From Ooceraea biroi (Eukaryota > Arthropoda > Insecta > Hymenoptera > Formicidae): a stretch of 64,000 nt of DNA. The notes beneath the pieces were generated by a model, which was not told the origin of the DNA, did no database searches, and saw only the letters and a list, made by a program, of their open reading frames with translations. The stretch covers positions 12,411,945 through 12,475,944 of the forward strand of contig NC_039508.1 in assembly GCF_003672135.1 (NCBI RefSeq), given 5' to 3'. Shown piece after piece: positions 61,612-64,000 of this stretch. Within the stretch, counting starts at the first letter, position 1; every line of letters begins with the position of its first letter. The position numbers and the translations under genes are program-made.

Positions 61612-63557
61612 AATACCATATGCAAAATTAAATTTATATTCTCGTTGAATAACATAAATAAGAATAACATAATTTTCTTTCTAGGGAAAAAAAAAGATAA
61701 TGTAAATACCTAAGTGTTATAAAATTATTGAATGAAAGTTCTTCTATTAAAAGAAATAAAAGTTAATATAAGATCCCTGATAGGAAGGACAAGTTGATAA
61801 TATGCCCAATTGCCCACTTAGCTGCAGAAGACATAGTTCGCACTATGAAAAACTTAAATCGTGCTAGTACGTTTTCTCTTATATGTTTTTAGGATAAAAA
61901 TAATTGTCGTTCTAAAAAGTCACGTGGCGCTATTTATTTTCTGGAGGTTGTATTTCACAAAAGACGCTTCTCATTTCTCCGGTACGTTTGCTTTTACTCT
62001 CACGTTAATTAACAAATAATATCAGTTACTTAATTGCTTAATATGCAATTCTCTATGTTGATTCTAGTAGCTATGTCGAAATTTATTTTACTTTAGCTAA
62101 GTTTAGAAACATTTTTAAGATATCACACAGATATATATACCATCCATGGCTATATTAGCAACCTAACCTGTGTGATTCTAAAATATATTTTTATAGTTTC
62201 AATTTATTCCTACTTTCTACTTTATTTCTTTCTCCTTTTCTGAAAGTAGAACCTATCTATCCATATCTGAAAATAGAACCTATTATAATATTAAGAGAGA
62301 ATAATACAGAAAAAAACGTTTTATTTTTATTCTTACAAAGTTATTTTTGTAATGTAAGTGATTTGCTTAATAAAAATTATTTCTTTTTTTATAAATTTGT
62401 ATAATTCCTATATATAATTAAAAACTGCCTTAATTATCATTTTTCAATAATCAGTAATCATTAATTAATGGTTGAAAAATTCACTTTTAAAAGGATACAA
62501 AAAAGGTAGTCTAAAGTTCATATGTGTTTAATATGGTCAAAGTGCAAACTTGTGAAAATAAGCTATCTTTTCATAGAATTTGAATTGAATGTATGTTTGA
62601 GTTTGAATGTATTTTTTTTCTAATTACCAAAGGTCCAAAGTATATTGTCTCGTAAATTTTTGAAAATTCCATAAAATAATACCTGGAGATTTTTTCAAAC
62701 CTTAGCATGGCCATATTCCCATCAGGAACCTTATGTAACAAAACCAAAAATTAATTATTCGAAAGTTATTATTGATTATTACTAGGTCATCAGTATTCAG
62801 CCATTTGAGTGTGAATAATTTTTATATTCGCTTTATTACACTCGGTACCTCGTTGACTGTTGCATAATAAATAATTAATATATTAATATATATTTTTTTT
62901 TATAGGTAGCATAAAACATAGAACAAATTTAAAAGTGCGCGGATGCAATTTTAACGTAAATTGCCATCGATATCTAATATGAAAAGTAAATTAATAGAAA
63001 AAAAAGTTAATGAAACAACCAGCACAAGAAACTGGAGTCACAGGAGGTAGAAAAATTCAGTCTGTAAGCAGACTGCGTTACGCATTCAACCTCCTCGCTA
63101 TAAATTCTTGCATATATTAACTTGCGCAGATTTTTTAGTTAATGTAAATATGCGCTCGTTACCGTCAGCGTATATAATGTCTTTAATATCTTGAATTTAG
63201 AGCAGCAATGCTTTTTGCAATTAGACACCATGTTCGCGGAACTATGTAATATTCTTAGAGTTTCTCTTCTAGACACCAGAATATAAAATCTTTCTTGATG
63301 TCGCCAATTTAGTATCAGATATGATAAAAATTCTTTATGTTACATATCATCTATTTATATTATTATTTGATTTTTTTATATTTAATTTAATATACTAATC
63401 TTTAATTAAGATTTTTAACGAGTAAAGACTAATTAAAATATTTTTTTATTTATTTAATATAATATTTATTATTTAATCGACGATATCGTATATGTATAAT
63501 ATATGCATGTGTCTGTATGTAGTATAGATAATAATAATTAAATGTACGCACGTTCTT

Positions 63558-63596
63558 GAATATGTTTACATGTGAATATGTTTACATGTGAATGTG
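63558..63596. repeat. 16-bp tandem repeat, about 2.4 copies
   Basis: The unit GAATATGTTTACATGT occurs twice exactly (63558-63573 and 63574-63589), then partially. It lies about 240 bp upstream of the promoter near the window end. TGTTTAC within it resembles a forkhead-type core, which is an inference only. Confidence 0.85.
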
Positions 63597-63803
63597 AGCA
63601 AATCAGTCGTATGATCCGATTGGTATTTCGATATGGTGGGGCAAGTTCTACGAGAAGTCGAGTGGGAATAAATCTCACGCAACCGGATGCACGGAATAAA
63701 ACGTACGCTGGAGAGAATTGCGATGCACAGTGCGTATGATAACTTTACGGACGCATGACGTACGCTTTCAATTCGGTTCGATTAATTTCCATAACAAGAA
63801 AGA

Positions 63804-63840
63804 TAATATAACCGTCTGCTGTACACGTTGAAAATCAGTG
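63804..63840 (+). promoter_or_regulatory. core promoter: TATA plus TCAGT initiator
   Basis: TATAA at 63807-63811 and TCAGTG with its A at 63837 are 30 bp apart, the canonical insect arrangement. A second TCAGT follows at about 63863. It faces right, out of the window. The gene it serves is not visible. Confidence 0.5.
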
Positions 63841-64000
63841 AACGCGCAGTTGAACATTGATATCAGTTGCCTACTTAACATTTATTGCGTGAGCAAATTC
63901 ATACGAAGCGAGTATTCGTTTCAGAAGTATTTCTAAGCGAGCATTTTCAGTATCGACTTTGGCCGTTAACGGTTCGTATTGTGTAAAAGTGAAAGTGATA
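63837..64000 (+). other. probable 5' leader of a gene extending beyond the window
   Basis: The 164 bases after the initiator contain no ATG and have balanced composition; they end GTGTAAAAGTGAAAGTGATA, typical of insect leader sequence. A TTTTCAG near 63950 could instead be an acceptor. No coding sequence is reached. Confidence 0.4.

Larger units (their letters stand above)
56241..63803. other. non-coding stretch with microsatellites
   Basis: A CpG-rich block at 56.3-57.4 kb carries overlapping frames, one (56489-57316) with a poly-Ala run encoded by a CAG repeat that ends in a donor-like CAG|GTATGC at 56757-56765. A donor-like GAG|GTAAGA lies near 57486 and an acceptor-like CGTTTTCAG ends near 57571. 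The frames at 57.6-58.0 kb and 59.3-59.85 kb have no recognisable family. From 60 kb the sequence becomes AT-rich, with the repeats listed separately. Nothing gene-like was found from 61.6 to 63.8 kb. Confidence 0.45.

Noticed and set aside
1..64000. tRNA, rRNA, CRISPR array or bacterial operon
   Set aside because: No tRNA cloverleaf, rRNA segment or spaced direct-repeat array was seen; the DNA is clearly eukaryotic.

Overview
The window looks like nuclear DNA of an insect, most likely a hymenopteran and plausibly an ant. The evidence is AT-rich DNA broken by CpG-rich islands, a mellifera-type and a mauritiana-type mariner, TTAA-flanked foldback elements, a 5'-truncated non-LTR retrotransposon and many microsatellites. 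The species is an inference; no host protein that I recognise is encoded here. Most of the 64 kb reads as intergenic or intronic sequence, and nearly all long open frames in the CpG-rich islands look like chance.

Layout. 1-14.2 kb: no recognisable gene, one weak secreted-type ORF at 3.9 kb. 14.2-17.2 kb: a TATA/initiator pair followed by a 54-codon ORF with a strong start context, an 85-residue secreted-type ORF, and a cluster of a repeated 9-mer. 18.6-22 kb: two candidate minus-strand exons with good splice signals; one carries a 5' leader, a uORF and a start codon directly before a donor. A deleted copy of a TTAA foldback element lies between them. 24.5 kb: a TATA box and a perfect splice donor that could bound a non-coding first exon on the plus strand. 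30.4 kb: a 593-bp foldback element. 32.4-33.6 kb: the RNase H end of a non-LTR retrotransposon. 34.8-38.7 kb: two full-length (about 720 bp) copies of the TTAA foldback element in opposite orientation. 46-48 kb: a CpG-rich zone with a TATA box, donor-like sites and pyrimidine tracts. 49.7-51.0 kb: a structurally intact mariner with an uninterrupted 353-residue transposase. 55.0-56.2 kb: a dead mariner of a different lineage. 60-62 kb: microsatellites. 63.8 kb to the end: a well-spaced TATA plus initiator promoter facing out of the window, so a plus-strand gene probably begins here.

Only the transposons can be given functions with confidence. The host signals (leaders, exons, promoters, small ORFs) are fragments of genes whose main coding exons are outside the window or unrecognisable without transcript data.
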